Shown: positions 35,975-44,676 of the stretch, piece by piece
Numbering within the stretch: the stretch's first letter is position 1
Layout: each line of letters begins with the position of its first letter
Origin: Mycobacterium neglectum
GTDB lineage: Bacteria > Actinomycetota > Actinomycetes > Mycobacteriales > Mycobacteriaceae
NCBI RefSeq assembly: GCF_002591975.1
Contig: NZ_NVQE01000003.1
Location: 124,001 to 188,000 of the forward strand
DNA length: 64,000 nt
Direction: 5' to 3'
Translations under genes and position numbers: made by a program
The notes under the pieces: generated by a model
Databases searched by the model: none
What the model saw: the letters and a program-made list of their open reading frames with translations, nothing else
Told to the model about the DNA's origin: nothing

Positions 35975-37188
35975 GGGTTGATCGTGTTCTCCCCAATCTG
36001 GCGTCCCCAGACGTACTCGATCAGGATCGGCTGGCCCAGTTCGAAGTGGTTGTACGGCGCGATCGACGCACCGGTGTCCATCACGAGGTGCGGGGCCGGC
36101 CACAGGTCACGCGTGATGGGCTGCCAGCATCCGGGCTTGCCCTCGGGGCCGCCCCTGGCGTTCACGCGCGGCAGGTTATCCGGATAAACGTAGGGGTTGC
36201 CCGCGCCCAAGCCCATGAGGCTCGACCACGTCCGCAGCGAGTAGCCGTTGCCGCCCAGTGACGCCGCCACCTTGGGTTCGACGTCGTGGAAGTTGCGGAT
36301 CGTGCAGAACAGCGCCGGGCTGTACTCGTCCAGGATCTCCGACGGGCGGATCAGATCCTCCGCGCCACGGACCAGGTACGGCCCGCCACGCTCGAAGATG
36401 TCGGCTCCGGTGTTGCCGAACCCGACCGCTGCCATCAGCGCCTGGTCGATGTTGCCCTGCTCCTGGTTGAGCGTGCGGGCCGTGGTGACCGCGTTCTGCA
36501 GACCGTCGAAAAGGTCTGGCGCCGCGTCGGCATAGGTCTCGCCGAGGTCGGCCAGCAACTGGTTGTCCCTCCGGAGCTGAGGCATCTGCGGATTGAGGTC
36601 GGCGAGGATCTCATTGCCGTTGATGATCGACTGGCCGAAGCGGTCACCCAGCCCGTCCAGCGCTTCGGCGGTAGCCGCCAGGGTCTGGTTCAGCTTGATC
36701 GGGTCCACCTGCGACGAGATGTCCACCACCGTCTCGAACAGGGTGTTGAACTCGGTGGTCACCTTCGTCACGTCGATCACGTCGGAGGGGGTGATCCGTT
36801 GCGATGACGGGTCTTTCGGCGATGTGAAGGAGATGTACTTGTTGCCGAACACCGTCGTCGCGCTGATGTCGGCCGTGACGTTCTTCGGGATCAGTTCGAT
36901 GTATTTGGGATCCACGTCGAGGACGATCTTGGCCCGTGGCTCACCTCCGACGTCCACGGCGTTGACCGTGGCGACCCGGCCGATCTCCACGCCGTTGAAG
37001 GTGACCTTTGCGCCGGGATCCATCGACAGGCCCGCGCGCGCCGACATCATCGTCAGCTGTTCGCGCTTGAGGAAGTCCCCGCGGAACTGGAAGTAGACCA
37101 GCACCACCGCGACGATCACCAACAGCGTCAACACCAGGCCGGCCAGCTTGTACGGCGGGGTGCGAGGCGAGTTGATCGGTGCGGTCAT
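35971..37188 (-). CDS. mce1A: MCE-family protein Mce1A
   Basis: A 405-residue Mce subunit, the founding member of the family. N-terminal helix (LAGLVLTLLVIVAVVLVYFQ), MCE domain at about 45-125 (LTMMSARAGLSMDPGAKVTF, NGVEIGRVATVNAV), helical segment to about 260, then a globular C-terminal domain (FCTIRNFHDVEPKVAASLGG, GCWQPITRDLWPAPHLV). Starts 4 bases after yrbE1B. In M. tuberculosis this locus imports fatty and mycolic acids. Confidence 0.95.
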   Translation of the reverse strand: MTAPINSPRTPPYKLAGLVLTLLVIVAVVLVYFQFRGDFLKREQLTMMSARAGLSMDPGAKVTFNGVEIGRVATVNAVDVGGEPRAKIVLDVDPKYIELIPKNVTADISATTVFGNKYISFTSPKDPSSQRITPSDVIDVTKVTTEFNTLFETVVDISSQVDPIKLNQTLAATAEALDGLGDRFGQSIINGNEILADLNPQMPQLRRDNQLLADLGETYADAAPDLFDGLQNAVTTARTLNQEQGNIDQALMAAVGFGNTGADIFERGGPYLVRGAEDLIRPSEILDEYSPALFCTIRNFHDVEPKVAASLGGNGYSLRTWSSLMGLGAGNPYVYPDNLPRVNARGGPEGKPGCWQPITRDLWPAPHLVMDTGASIAPYNHFELGQPILIEYVWGRQIGENTINP

Positions 37189-37192
37189 GGCG

Positions 37193-38062
37193 CTACACCG
37201 TCAGGTTGAAGTTCGGGTCGACGCCGTAGAGCGCCAACGATGCGAACAGGACCACGCAGACGATCGCGACAAGGGATGCCCGCATCGACCGGCCGACTGC
37301 CTCTCCGACGCCCACCGGTCCGCCGCTGGCGAAGTAGCCGTAATAGCAGTGGTTGAGCATCACGATGACCGAGATGATGATCGCCTGCACGAAGGACCAC
37401 ATGACGTCATCGGCGCGCAGGAACGTGCGGAAGTAGTGCTCGTAGGTGCCGATCGACTGTCCGTAGAAGAACGTCGTGGTGACCTGGGCCGACAGGAAGC
37501 TCATGATGATCGCCATCGCGTACAGCGGGATGATGACGACGAAGCCGGCCATGATTCGCGTGGACACCAGATACGAGATGGACTTGATGCCCATCACCTC
37601 CAGCGCGTCGATCTCCTCGCTGATCCGCATCGCGCCGAGTTCGGCGGTGGCGCCCGCGCCGACCGTGGCGGCCAGCGCCTGGCCCGCCACGACGGGCGCG
37701 GCGATGCGCACGTTGATCAGTGCGGCGAAGAAGCCGGTGAACGCCTCGACACCGATGTTGCCAAGCGATGCGAAGCCCTGGATCGCGACGAGCGAGGAAC
37801 CGGACAGCGTGACGAACCCGACGATCGCCACGGTGCCGCCGATGACGGCCATCGCGCCGGTGCCCATGCCGATCTCAGCGATCAGTCGCAGGGTCTCCTT
37901 GCGGTAGAAGCGCAATGCGTGGCCGATAGAGCCGATGGCGGTGACGACGAACCACGCGACATGCCCGACGCTGTCGAGGAACTTGGCCGGGGCCGTGACG
38001 ACGCCCGTTCCGCGGGAGAACCCCCGCGGAAACCGAGAACGCAGGACCTGGGTTGTCGACAC
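37193..38062 (-). CDS. yrbE1B: MlaE-family permease YrbE1B
   Basis: A 289-residue integral membrane permease, the same length as M. tuberculosis YrbE1B. The MlaE domain has about six helices and the conserved coupling-helix region TAELGAMRISEEIDALEVMG, which contacts the ATPase. GTG 38062 (VSTTQVLRSRFPRGF) lies one base beyond yrbE1A's stop. Pairs with YrbE1A as the membrane channel of the Mce1 importer; the partner ATPase (MceG/Mkl) is encoded elsewhere, as in other mycobacteria. Confidence 0.95.
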   Translation of the reverse strand: MSTTQVLRSRFPRGFSRGTGVVTAPAKFLDSVGHVAWFVVTAIGSIGHALRFYRKETLRLIAEIGMGTGAMAVIGGTVAIVGFVTLSGSSLVAIQGFASLGNIGVEAFTGFFAALINVRIAAPVVAGQALAATVGAGATAELGAMRISEEIDALEVMGIKSISYLVSTRIMAGFVVIIPLYAMAIIMSFLSAQVTTTFFYGQSIGTYEHYFRTFLRADDVMWSFVQAIIISVIVMLNHCYYGYFASGGPVGVGEAVGRSMRASLVAIVCVVLFASLALYGVDPNFNLTV

Positions 38063-38063
38063 G

Positions 38064-38861
38064 TCAGCTCCCCGTTCCGAATCGGACACCGATTGTGGTC
38101 AGCACCACGTTCACCGCGAACAGGGCGATCACGCACAACACCAGCGTCTCGTTGACCGCCGTCCCGACGCCTTTGGCGCCACCGGCGACCGTGAGTCCGC
38201 GGTAGCAGCCGACCAGACCGGCGATCAGCCCGAAGGTCATGGCCTTCACGACCGAGATCAGCACCTCGGGCAGCCCGGTCACGAGGGTGAGGGTGGAGAC
38301 ATACGCGCCTGCCGAGACGTTCTGCAGGTACACGCCGAAGATGAAGCCGCCGACCAGACCGATGGTGATGACCGCACCGTTGAGCAGAAGCGCGACGAAC
38401 GTCGAGGCGATCACGCGTGGGACGACCAGCCGGTGGATCGGGTCGATGCCGAGGACCTCGAGCGCGTCGATCTCCTCGCGGATGGTGCGGGCGCCGAGGT
38501 CGGCACAGATGGCCGTCGAGCCGGCACCCGCCACCACGAGCACGGTCACCAGGGGGCCGAGCTGGGTGACGGCGGCGAGCGCTGCGCCCGCGCCGGAGAT
38601 GTCAGCCGCGCCGAACTCCGTGAGCAGGATGTTGAGCGTGAATATGAGGAGCACCGTCAGCGGGATCGACACCGCGACGGTCGGGAGGAAGGCCACCCGC
38701 ATCAGGAACCAGCTCTGGAGGATGAACTCGCGCCACTGGAACGGTGACTTGAACGTCGCCTTGGCGGTGAGCGTGCACATGCGGACGAATCCGCCGACGG
38801 CGGTCAGGCCGGGCCGAATCTGGTCGCGGACGTAACCGACGACGTCGTTCGACGCCGTCAC
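38064..38861 (-). CDS. yrbE1A: MlaE-family permease YrbE1A
   Basis: A 265-residue permease with the coupling segment ADLGARTIREEIDALEVLGI followed by DPIHRLVVPRVIAS, as in other YrbE proteins. About six helices. GTG 38861 begins VTASNDVVGYVRDQIRPGLT. It follows fadD5 after a 212-base gap that in M. tuberculosis carries an internal promoter for the transport genes. Confidence 0.95.
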   Translation of the reverse strand: MTASNDVVGYVRDQIRPGLTAVGGFVRMCTLTAKATFKSPFQWREFILQSWFLMRVAFLPTVAVSIPLTVLLIFTLNILLTEFGAADISGAGAALAAVTQLGPLVTVLVVAGAGSTAICADLGARTIREEIDALEVLGIDPIHRLVVPRVIASTFVALLLNGAVITIGLVGGFIFGVYLQNVSAGAYVSTLTLVTGLPEVLISVVKAMTFGLIAGLVGCYRGLTVAGGAKGVGTAVNETLVLCVIALFAVNVVLTTIGVRFGTGS

Positions 38862-39002
38862 CGACGTGCTCCTACGACGAGACCGCGCCCGTTGCGGCGC
38901 GACGGCACACCCTGTCGCACGCGGCCTCCTTGCCCCAACCCGCTGACTGTGACCAGCGTCTCCCTACTCGTCAGTAGTAAGACAGACCACAGGACTGTAC
39001 CC

Positions 39003-39029
39003 GATGCCATCCCCGCGTTGCATGGCATC
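39003..39029. promoter_or_regulatory. Palindrome in the fadD5-yrbE1A gap
   Basis: GATGCCAT at 39003-39010 and ATGGCATC at 39022-39029 form perfect 8-base arms with an 11-base spacer, in a 212-base gap (38862-39073) that lacks genes. The gap also contains AT-rich stretches (for example CTTAACCGTTAGCAAA). It could be an operator for an internal mce1 promoter or a short hairpin; no T-tract follows, so a terminator is less likely. Confidence 0.5.
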
Positions 39030-39073
39030 TGGAAGATTGAGTCCTTAACCGTTAGCAAACCCGCCCCGATTCC

Positions 39074-40726
39074 CTAAATCTCTTGTGCGCCAGCAGAAAC
39101 CGTTGGGGGAGTAACGCTTTCGCCTGCGTCAATCCGCTTTCCCGCACCGAAGCGCACCCGTAGTTCCGTTTTGAGTACTTTGCCAGCCGGGTTGCGAGGG
39201 AGCGCGTCGACGATCTCCAAAGCCTTCGGATGCTTGTATCTGGCGAGGCGTTCGGACAGGAAACTCTCGACATCTGCGAGCCCCAGATCGCTGTCGGCGC
39301 CGAGTGCGATCACGGCCACCGGGACCTCACCCCACTTGTCGTCCGGACGGCCGATGACCGCCACCTCGGCGATCGAGGGGTGTGCGGCGAGGACGTTCTC
39401 GATCTCGGCGCAGTAGATGTTTTCACCGCCCGAGATGATCATGTCCTTCTTGCGGTCCACGACCCAGACGTAGCCTTCCTCGTCCTGGCGCACGAGGTCT
39501 CCGGAGTGGAACCAGCCACCGGCGAAGGCCTCCGCGGTGGCCTTGGGGTTGTTCCAATAGCCCGCCATCAGTGTTGGCGCGCGGTAGACGATTTCACCGA
39601 CCTGGCCGATTTCGACGTCGTTCATGTTCTCGTCGACGATGCGCGCCGACACCGTGGGAATCACCTTCCCCACCGAGCCGAGTTTCCGGACGGCATCGTC
39701 ACCCAGCAGCATGCAGGTCACCGGCGACATCTCCGTCTGGCCGAACGCGGCGAGGATCTGGGTCCCGGGGAACGTCTCGGACATGCTGCGCAGCAGGGTA
39801 TCTGAAGCCGGCGCCGCACCCCACGACAACACCCGCAGCTTCAGGTTCCGCGGACGCGCCCGTTGTTCGGCGACGACCGCCTGCCACTGCGCGGGCACCA
39901 GGAAGATACCGGTGACCGCCTCGGCCTCGAGGACATCGAGCAGTGCACCGGGATCGAATGCGCCCAACGGATAGATCACGGTGGGCCTGCCGAGCAGCAG
40001 GCCGATGATCATGTTCCCGATACCCGCTATGTGGAACAGCGGGACACCGATGAAGCCGACGTCGCTGTTGAGGTCGGCGCCGTTGGTGAAAAGAAACGTC
40101 ATCGCCTGCCCGGCGATGTTGGTGTGGGTGAGCACGGCGCCCTTGGGCCTGCCGGTGGTTCCCGAGGTGTACATGATCAGCGCGGGCGAGTCGTTTTCGA
40201 TGTCGGCGGGCGGGGCTTCGTCGCCAGGTTCGGCCATCACATCGTCGTAGCCGATCGTTCCGATCACGTTGTCGTCCGTCGCACCGCCCGCGACGATCAC
40301 GGTGGACAGCGTCTGATCGATGTCGCGGACCGCGGTGGCGACCCCGGCGAGCACCGACTCGGTGATGATCACGCGGGCCTGGCAATCGCTCACCAGGAAG
40401 GCGATCTCGGGCGGGGTCATCCGGAAGTTGACCGGTACGGCAATGGCTCCGAGCTTGTTGATCGCAAGGAAGGACTCGATGAACTCCGTGCGGTTGAGCA
40501 TCAGGATCAGCACTCGGTCGGAGAATGCGACCCCACGCCGGCTCAGTGCCCCGGCCAGGGCGGCGACCCGGTTGTCCAGTTCACGCCAGGTCGTGGTGTG
40601 CCCCAGGAAGCGCAGGGCGGTATCGCCGGGCTGCATCAGTGAGTGTCGTGCGAGTTGGGTGGTCCAATTCTGCCGACGCGCAAGAAACGGCTGTTCGGTC
40701 GGGTCGGGTACCAGAGGGGACGTCAA
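39074..40726 (-). CDS. fadD5: Long-chain acyl-CoA synthetase FadD5
   Basis: A 550-residue ATP-dependent acyl-CoA ligase (M. tuberculosis FadD5 is about 554). AMP-binding signature YTSGTTGRPKGAVLTH, further motifs FGQTEMSPV, GWFHSGDLVR, RKKDMIISGGENIY, and catalytic Lys in RNPAGKVLKTEL. It activates fatty acids that the Mce1 importer brings in. TTG 40726 (LTSPLVPDPTEQPFLARRQNW) is preferred because a strong GAGGGGAGGAG site lies about 9 bases upstream; longer open frames run into the regulator gene. First gene of the mce1 operon, divergent from mce1R. Confidence 0.92.
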   Translation of the reverse strand: MTSPLVPDPTEQPFLARRQNWTTQLARHSLMQPGDTALRFLGHTTTWRELDNRVAALAGALSRRGVAFSDRVLILMLNRTEFIESFLAINKLGAIAVPVNFRMTPPEIAFLVSDCQARVIITESVLAGVATAVRDIDQTLSTVIVAGGATDDNVIGTIGYDDVMAEPGDEAPPADIENDSPALIMYTSGTTGRPKGAVLTHTNIAGQAMTFLFTNGADLNSDVGFIGVPLFHIAGIGNMIIGLLLGRPTVIYPLGAFDPGALLDVLEAEAVTGIFLVPAQWQAVVAEQRARPRNLKLRVLSWGAAPASDTLLRSMSETFPGTQILAAFGQTEMSPVTCMLLGDDAVRKLGSVGKVIPTVSARIVDENMNDVEIGQVGEIVYRAPTLMAGYWNNPKATAEAFAGGWFHSGDLVRQDEEGYVWVVDRKKDMIISGGENIYCAEIENVLAAHPSIAEVAVIGRPDDKWGEVPVAVIALGADSDLGLADVESFLSERLARYKHPKALEIVDALPRNPAGKVLKTELRVRFGAGKRIDAGESVTPPTVSAGAQEI

Positions 40727-40786
40727 CAGCGAGTGCTCCTCCCCTCGCAGGCTGGGGCCCACTTCCCGGGTTGCGTAGCTTTTACA

Positions 40787-40796
40787 TTTGATCAAA
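40787..40796. promoter_or_regulatory. Palindrome between fadD5 and mce1R
   Basis: TTTGATCAAA, a perfect 10-base palindrome in an AT-rich patch (TTTACATTTGATCAAACATG) midway between the divergent fadD5 and mce1R genes. A candidate Mce1R binding site; the flanking bases match only partly. Confidence 0.5.
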
Positions 40797-40871
40797 CATG
40801 GTGTTGCCCCGGTCACAATATGGCCTCGGCTGCTCGGGTACAAGACCACCCCAGACAGACCGGAGAGTCGT

Positions 40872-41564
40872 GTGAACGCACCACCGAGGACCCGGACCGT
40901 GGCCCGGCGCGCAGTGCGCCGCGAACAGCTATCCGACGAGGTCGCGGCGCGGCTGCGCACCGACATCATGACCGGCAACCTGCGGCCGGGCACCTACATC
41001 AGGCTGGACGAGACCGCCGCGGCGCTCGGGGTCAGCATCACGCCGGTCCGCGAGGCACTGCGCACCCTTCGCGGCGAGGGCATGGTGGCACTCGAACCGC
41101 ACCGCGGCCATGTAGTCGTCCCCCTGACGCGCCGCGACGTCGAGGACATCTTCTGGCTCCAGGCCACCATCGCCAAGGAGTTGGCGGCGACCGCGGCCGC
41201 GCAGATCACCGAGGCGGAGATCGACGAGCTGGAGCGACTCAACGACGCACTCGCCGAAGCCGTCGACCACCATGAGCCCGACGCGATCGCGTCCGCGGAG
41301 TTCACGTTCCACCGGGCGTTCAACAGGTCTGCCGGCCGCATCAAGCTGGCGTGGTTCCTCTTACATGTCGCGCGATACCTGCCCGGCCACATCTACGCGG
41401 CGAGTCCGCAGTGGGGAATCTCCGCGGTGGCCGGTCATCGCGAGATGATCGCGGCGCTACGCCGAGGCGACGTCGACACGGCCGTCAGGCTGACCGGCGG
41501 CGAGTTCACCGACGGCGCGCAACGCCTCATCGCGCGACTCGACGACACAAAGTTGTGGGGCTGA
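40872..41564 (+). CDS. mce1R: GntR-family (FCD) repressor Mce1R
   Basis: A 230-residue regulator. The winged helix-turn-helix occupies residues 15-85 (RREQLSDEVAARLRTDIMTG ... LRPGTYIRLDETAAALGVSI, then TPVREALRTLRGEGMV). The C-terminal FCD domain holds metal-type His residues (FTFHRAFNR, VAGHREMIAALRRGD). Position, divergence from fadD5 and overall similarity identify it as Mce1R, which represses mce1 and in M. tuberculosis responds to fatty acyl-CoA-type signals. GTG 40872 (VNAPPRTRTVARR) matches the known start of the family. Confidence 0.93.
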   Translation: MNAPPRTRTVARRAVRREQLSDEVAARLRTDIMTGNLRPGTYIRLDETAAALGVSITPVREALRTLRGEGMVALEPHRGHVVVPLTRRDVEDIFWLQATIAKELAATAAAQITEAEIDELERLNDALAEAVDHHEPDAIASAEFTFHRAFNRSAGRIKLAWFLLHVARYLPGHIYAASPQWGISAVAGHREMIAALRRGDVDTAVRLTGGEFTDGAQRLIARLDDTKLWG

Positions 41565-41567
41565 GCG

Positions 41568-42011
41568 TCAGCTGCCCGCGGAGAGTTCCTCGGCGCGAGT
41601 CTTCAAATTGCCTGCCAGATAGTCGAGCGTGTCCCCGATGGCCTTCTTGACGAACTGTGCCGGGATCGGCAGTTTGGTCTCGACGTCGAGGTCGACCGTC
41701 AGAAGCGATGTCGCTCCCATGGGGACCACCGAGAACTTCTGTTCCTGCTTCTCGAAGAACTCACCCTGCTGCAGCACCGTCTGGATCTGATTGTCGCCGG
41801 GGTAGTAGACCGCGGTGATGAACGTGCCCGACTGACCCTGGACCACAACGTCCAGACGCAATTGGCTGGGACGGCCGTCGTCGTAGCGGGCCAGCACCCA
41901 GCAGCCCTTGATCTCGTCGTTCCACAACGGGTACGACTCGAAGTCGGCGACGATGCCCATGATCGCCTCGGCGGGGGCTTCGACCTCGACGGTCTTGCTC
42001 ACAAACGGCAT
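41568..42011 (-). CDS. SRPBCC protein, TB18.5/Rv0164-like
   Basis: A 147-residue helix-grip protein starting FVSKTVEVEAPAEAIMGIVA and DFESYPLWNDEIKG, the same family and order as M. tuberculosis Rv0164 (TB18.5), an abundant cytosolic protein of unknown ligand. Convergent with mce1R with only 3 bases between them, and in line with the thioesterase gene. Confidence 0.9.
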   Translation of the reverse strand: MPFVSKTVEVEAPAEAIMGIVADFESYPLWNDEIKGCWVLARYDDGRPSQLRLDVVVQGQSGTFITAVYYPGDNQIQTVLQQGEFFEKQEQKFSVVPMGATSLLTVDLDVETKLPIPAQFVKKAIGDTLDYLAGNLKTRAEELSAGS

Positions 42012-42027
42012 CGCACGAGCATATCGA

Positions 42028-42468
42028 CTAGTCGACGCGCGCCTTTTCGAGCAGGGAACGAATCACTTCCGGGATCGGCACGGGCCTGCGTCCAGCCCGG
42101 TCGACGTAGACGTGCACCCAGTGGCCGACGGCCGCAACAGGTTCGTTGGGTTTGCCTTCCTGCCAGATCCCCAGCCGGTAGGTGACGCTGCTGTTGCCCA
42201 GCCGTGTGACCGCCACTCCGACGAAAAGCGGTTCGGGGAAACGCAGTTCGGCGAAGTACTTGCACCCCGACTCGGCGACCACCCCCAGCCACGGCACGGT
42301 CAACGGATCGATCTCGCAGTTGGTGTTGATCCACCCGTTGATCGCCGTGTCGAACAGTCCGTAGTAGACCGCGTTGTTCAGGTGACCGAACATGTCATTG
42401 TCGGTCCATCGGGTCGTCGCCGGCCAGTGCACGGGAAAGTCAGCGCTGGTGAGCGCTTGCTCGGTCAT
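42028..42468 (-). CDS. Hotdog-fold thioesterase (Rv0163-like)
   Basis: A 146-residue 4-hydroxybenzoyl-CoA-type thioesterase. The motif RWTDNDMFGHLNNAVYYGLF carries the catalytic Asp and the central helix. Hydrolyses acyl-CoA thioesters in the cytoplasm; substrate unknown. Order matches Rv0163, next to TB18.5 and 16 bases upstream of it, so the two may form an operon near the mce1 locus. Confidence 0.9.
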   Translation of the reverse strand: MTEQALTSADFPVHWPATTRWTDNDMFGHLNNAVYYGLFDTAINGWINTNCEIDPLTVPWLGVVAESGCKYFAELRFPEPLFVGVAVTRLGNSSVTYRLGIWQEGKPNEPVAAVGHWVHVYVDRAGRRPVPIPEVIRSLLEKARVD

Positions 42469-42503
42469 GGGCAGCAGTCTCGCAGGTGGTGGTCACTTAT
42501 GGC

Positions 42504-42776
42504 CTAATAGCTACAGGGTGAGCTCACGAACGCGTCGGCGGCGCGGGAGTGGTTGCTGGAGGCCTGGATGGTCAGCGCGTCATAGGGCCCATACCTGTTG
42601 TGGTAGTCCCGGTAGATTCGCCCGGTGGTCTCGTAATCCCTGACGATCTTGGCGCAATACCTTTGGTTCTCGCGTTCCATCGGCTTGGCGTCCGCTATCC
42701 CGGCGCCGAGGCCGACGAGCGCGCCCGACAGGGCGATCGCCGCCATCGCCGTTCTTCCAATTGGTCGAGTTCTCAT
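42504..42776 (-). CDS. Small secreted protein of unknown function
   Basis: A 90-residue exported protein: signal peptide MRTRPIGRTAMAAIALSGAL through ADA, then a polar domain (KPMERENQRYCAKIVRDYET) with two Cys (RYCAK, SSPCSY) likely paired. Its ATG overlaps the methyltransferase stop as ATGA, so it is the second gene of a pair. No family recognised. Confidence 0.72.
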   Translation of the reverse strand: MRTRPIGRTAMAAIALSGALVGLGAGIADAKPMERENQRYCAKIVRDYETTGRIYRDYHNRYGPYDALTIQASSNHSRAADAFVSSPCSY

Positions 42777-43489
42777 GTTGTTTCCCTTCGGATTTGGTGT
42801 TCATCAGTGGTTCTGACGGTTCGTGTCGCGCGACCCGTGGCGAGTGGGTGGACGATCGCGGGCATGCCGCGCCACACGACGTTTTGGGCCGCGACGGTGA
42901 AGCCGCAGGCGCGCATGCGCTCGACGGTGTCGCGGTTGCAGCGACAGCCACCTGCAAAGCGGCGCCACGGTTCGGCGAGCGTGTCCTGCCACGTCGCCAG
43001 TAGCCGCGAGCTTGCGCGCACATGTTCGATGAACAGCAGTTGCCCGCCCGGCCGGAGTACCCGCGCAATTTCGCGCAGCGCACGTTCGGGCTCGTCGATT
43101 GTGCATAGGGCCAGCGTCGAAACGACGGTGTCCACGGACGCGTCGGACAGTGGTAGGCGCTCCGCCGACGCGTCGACAATCCTTGTGGGGCAACCATGTC
43201 GGGGCATGCGACGCGAGAGTTTGTTGCGCATGCCTGGTTCGGGCTCGATGAGCACCAGCTCGGTGACCGACTCCGGATAGTGGGCAATGTTCAGCCCGGT
43301 CCCGGCGCCGATCTCGACGGCGCGGCCATAGGCGTCGGCCAGCAGCGTGCCGCGGCGGCGACGCATGCCTGCGGTCTCCCCCAGCCAGAGAAAGGGGTCG
43401 TACACGAGAGCGAAGATCCGCAGCCACGCGGCAGATGGCGGGTTCCCCCGTGATTCGGTATCCGATCTGATGTCAGCGATTTCCGTCAT
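42773..43489 (-). CDS. Class I SAM-dependent methyltransferase
   Basis: A 238-residue methyltransferase: SAM motif VEIGAGTGLNIAHYP, ELVLIEPEPGMRNKL (motif II) and ALREIARVLRPGGQLLFIEH, of the UbiE/METTL7 type. The C-terminus has a Cys-rich CRCNRDTVERMRACGF, common in this group, suggesting lipid or small-molecule thiol targets. ATG 43489 (MTEIADIRSD) begins the conserved region; an upstream ATG adds 12 residues. Coupled to the small secreted protein gene. Confidence 0.82.
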   Translation of the reverse strand: MTEIADIRSDTESRGNPPSAAWLRIFALVYDPFLWLGETAGMRRRRGTLLADAYGRAVEIGAGTGLNIAHYPESVTELVLIEPEPGMRNKLSRRMPRHGCPTRIVDASAERLPLSDASVDTVVSTLALCTIDEPERALREIARVLRPGGQLLFIEHVRASSRLLATWQDTLAEPWRRFAGGCRCNRDTVERMRACGFTVAAQNVVWRGMPAIVHPLATGRATRTVRTTDEHQIRRETT

Positions 43490-43569
43490 GCCGCAAACGT
43501 AGGAGTGTCCACCTGACGCGCACATCGCCCGATTCGGCCATCTTCGGCAGATGGCCCCTTTCGGCTACC

Positions 43570-44610
43570 TCACAGGATTCCGAGGCGCGCGGCTTCCGCG
43601 ACGGCGGCGGTTCGCGAAGTGCCGCCCAGCTTGCGGCGGATGTTGGCCACGTGGCGGTGGACGGTGTGCGGGCTGAGCACCAGGTGCTCCGCGATCTCGC
43701 GATCACCGAGACCGCGCGCGATGCACGCCAGGATTTCGCGTTCACGAACCGACAGGACCTGCTGCTGCCCGCTCGCGTGGTGCGGCGACGGCTGCGCCGG
43801 TCCCAGCGATTCGCGGCATGCGCGAACGACGGAATCGGCGTCACCGTGCCACGGAAAGTGCGCGCTTCCCTTCAGCGGGATGAATGTCGCGCCGGGAATC
43901 GCGGCCGCGACCTCGCGCCCGAGCCGGTACGGCACGGCGCGGTCGTCGCGGCGATGCACCACCAGCGTTGGCGAGCGGACGAGCGCAAGCTGGTCTCGAA
44001 CATCAAGGCGATAGACGAGAGCCAATACTGCGGCGGCGGTTTCGGCCGTCGCCGCCTCACGCTGCAACCGGCTGAAACGTTCGTGCTCGTCACCGCCGGC
44101 ACTGCCGAGAAAGATATCACCGAGAAGGCGTGAGCCCAAGCCCCAATGCGCTTGTATCGCAGTCAATATCGCCTCACCCACGCCGGGTGCCGTGAGTGCC
44201 TTCCCGTCCGGGTACGACCCGTACAGCACCAACCGCTCGACGCGTTCGGGGAAAGCTGCGGCAAACGCAATTGCCGTGCAGCTGCCGGATGAGCCGCCGA
44301 TGAGCGAAACGCGCTCGAGTCCGAGCTCGTCGATGAGCGAGCGCAGCGTTGCGACCTCGCCGTCGAGGGTCAGATCGGAATCATGCAGCGTGCGATCCGA
44401 CATGCCGACTCCGAGCCGGTCGTACCGGATCAGTGTGTATCCATCCGCGATGCCATCCCAGAAGCGACGAAAATCGGCGTCCTGGGTGTCGAGCTCGAGG
44501 TGACTCACCCACCACGCCGGGGCGACCAGCGGTGGCCCGCTGCCGCGCACCTCGTACGCCACCCGGCGTCCGCCGACGGGCAGAAACCGGATCTCGGACT
44601 TTTCCAGCAT
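43570..44610 (-). CDS. Alpha/beta-hydrolase-LuxR fusion regulator
   Basis: A 346-residue fusion. Residues 1-270 are an alpha/beta hydrolase with nucleophile elbow LIGGSSGSCTA, Asp in VVHRRDDRAVPY and His in LKGSAHFPWHGD, so the triad looks intact. Residues 283-346 are a LuxR/GerE helix-turn-helix (LSVREREILACIARGLGDRE ... SPHTVHRHVANIRRKLGG). Such one-component proteins probably sense or process a small ester or lactone-like ligand and then bind DNA. The target is unknown; the divergent neighbour is the zinc ADH gene, with 66 bases between starts. Confidence 0.87.
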   Translation of the reverse strand: MLEKSEIRFLPVGGRRVAYEVRGSGPPLVAPAWWVSHLELDTQDADFRRFWDGIADGYTLIRYDRLGVGMSDRTLHDSDLTLDGEVATLRSLIDELGLERVSLIGGSSGSCTAIAFAAAFPERVERLVLYGSYPDGKALTAPGVGEAILTAIQAHWGLGSRLLGDIFLGSAGGDEHERFSRLQREAATAETAAAVLALVYRLDVRDQLALVRSPTLVVHRRDDRAVPYRLGREVAAAIPGATFIPLKGSAHFPWHGDADSVVRACRESLGPAQPSPHHASGQQQVLSVREREILACIARGLGDREIAEHLVLSPHTVHRHVANIRRKLGGTSRTAAVAEAARLGIL

Positions 44611-44676
44611 CCCCGGGAGCGTATGGGAACCCGCTGGGTCATTGCAGCGGTCTCGCAGTGACGGCAGGCTGTAGTC

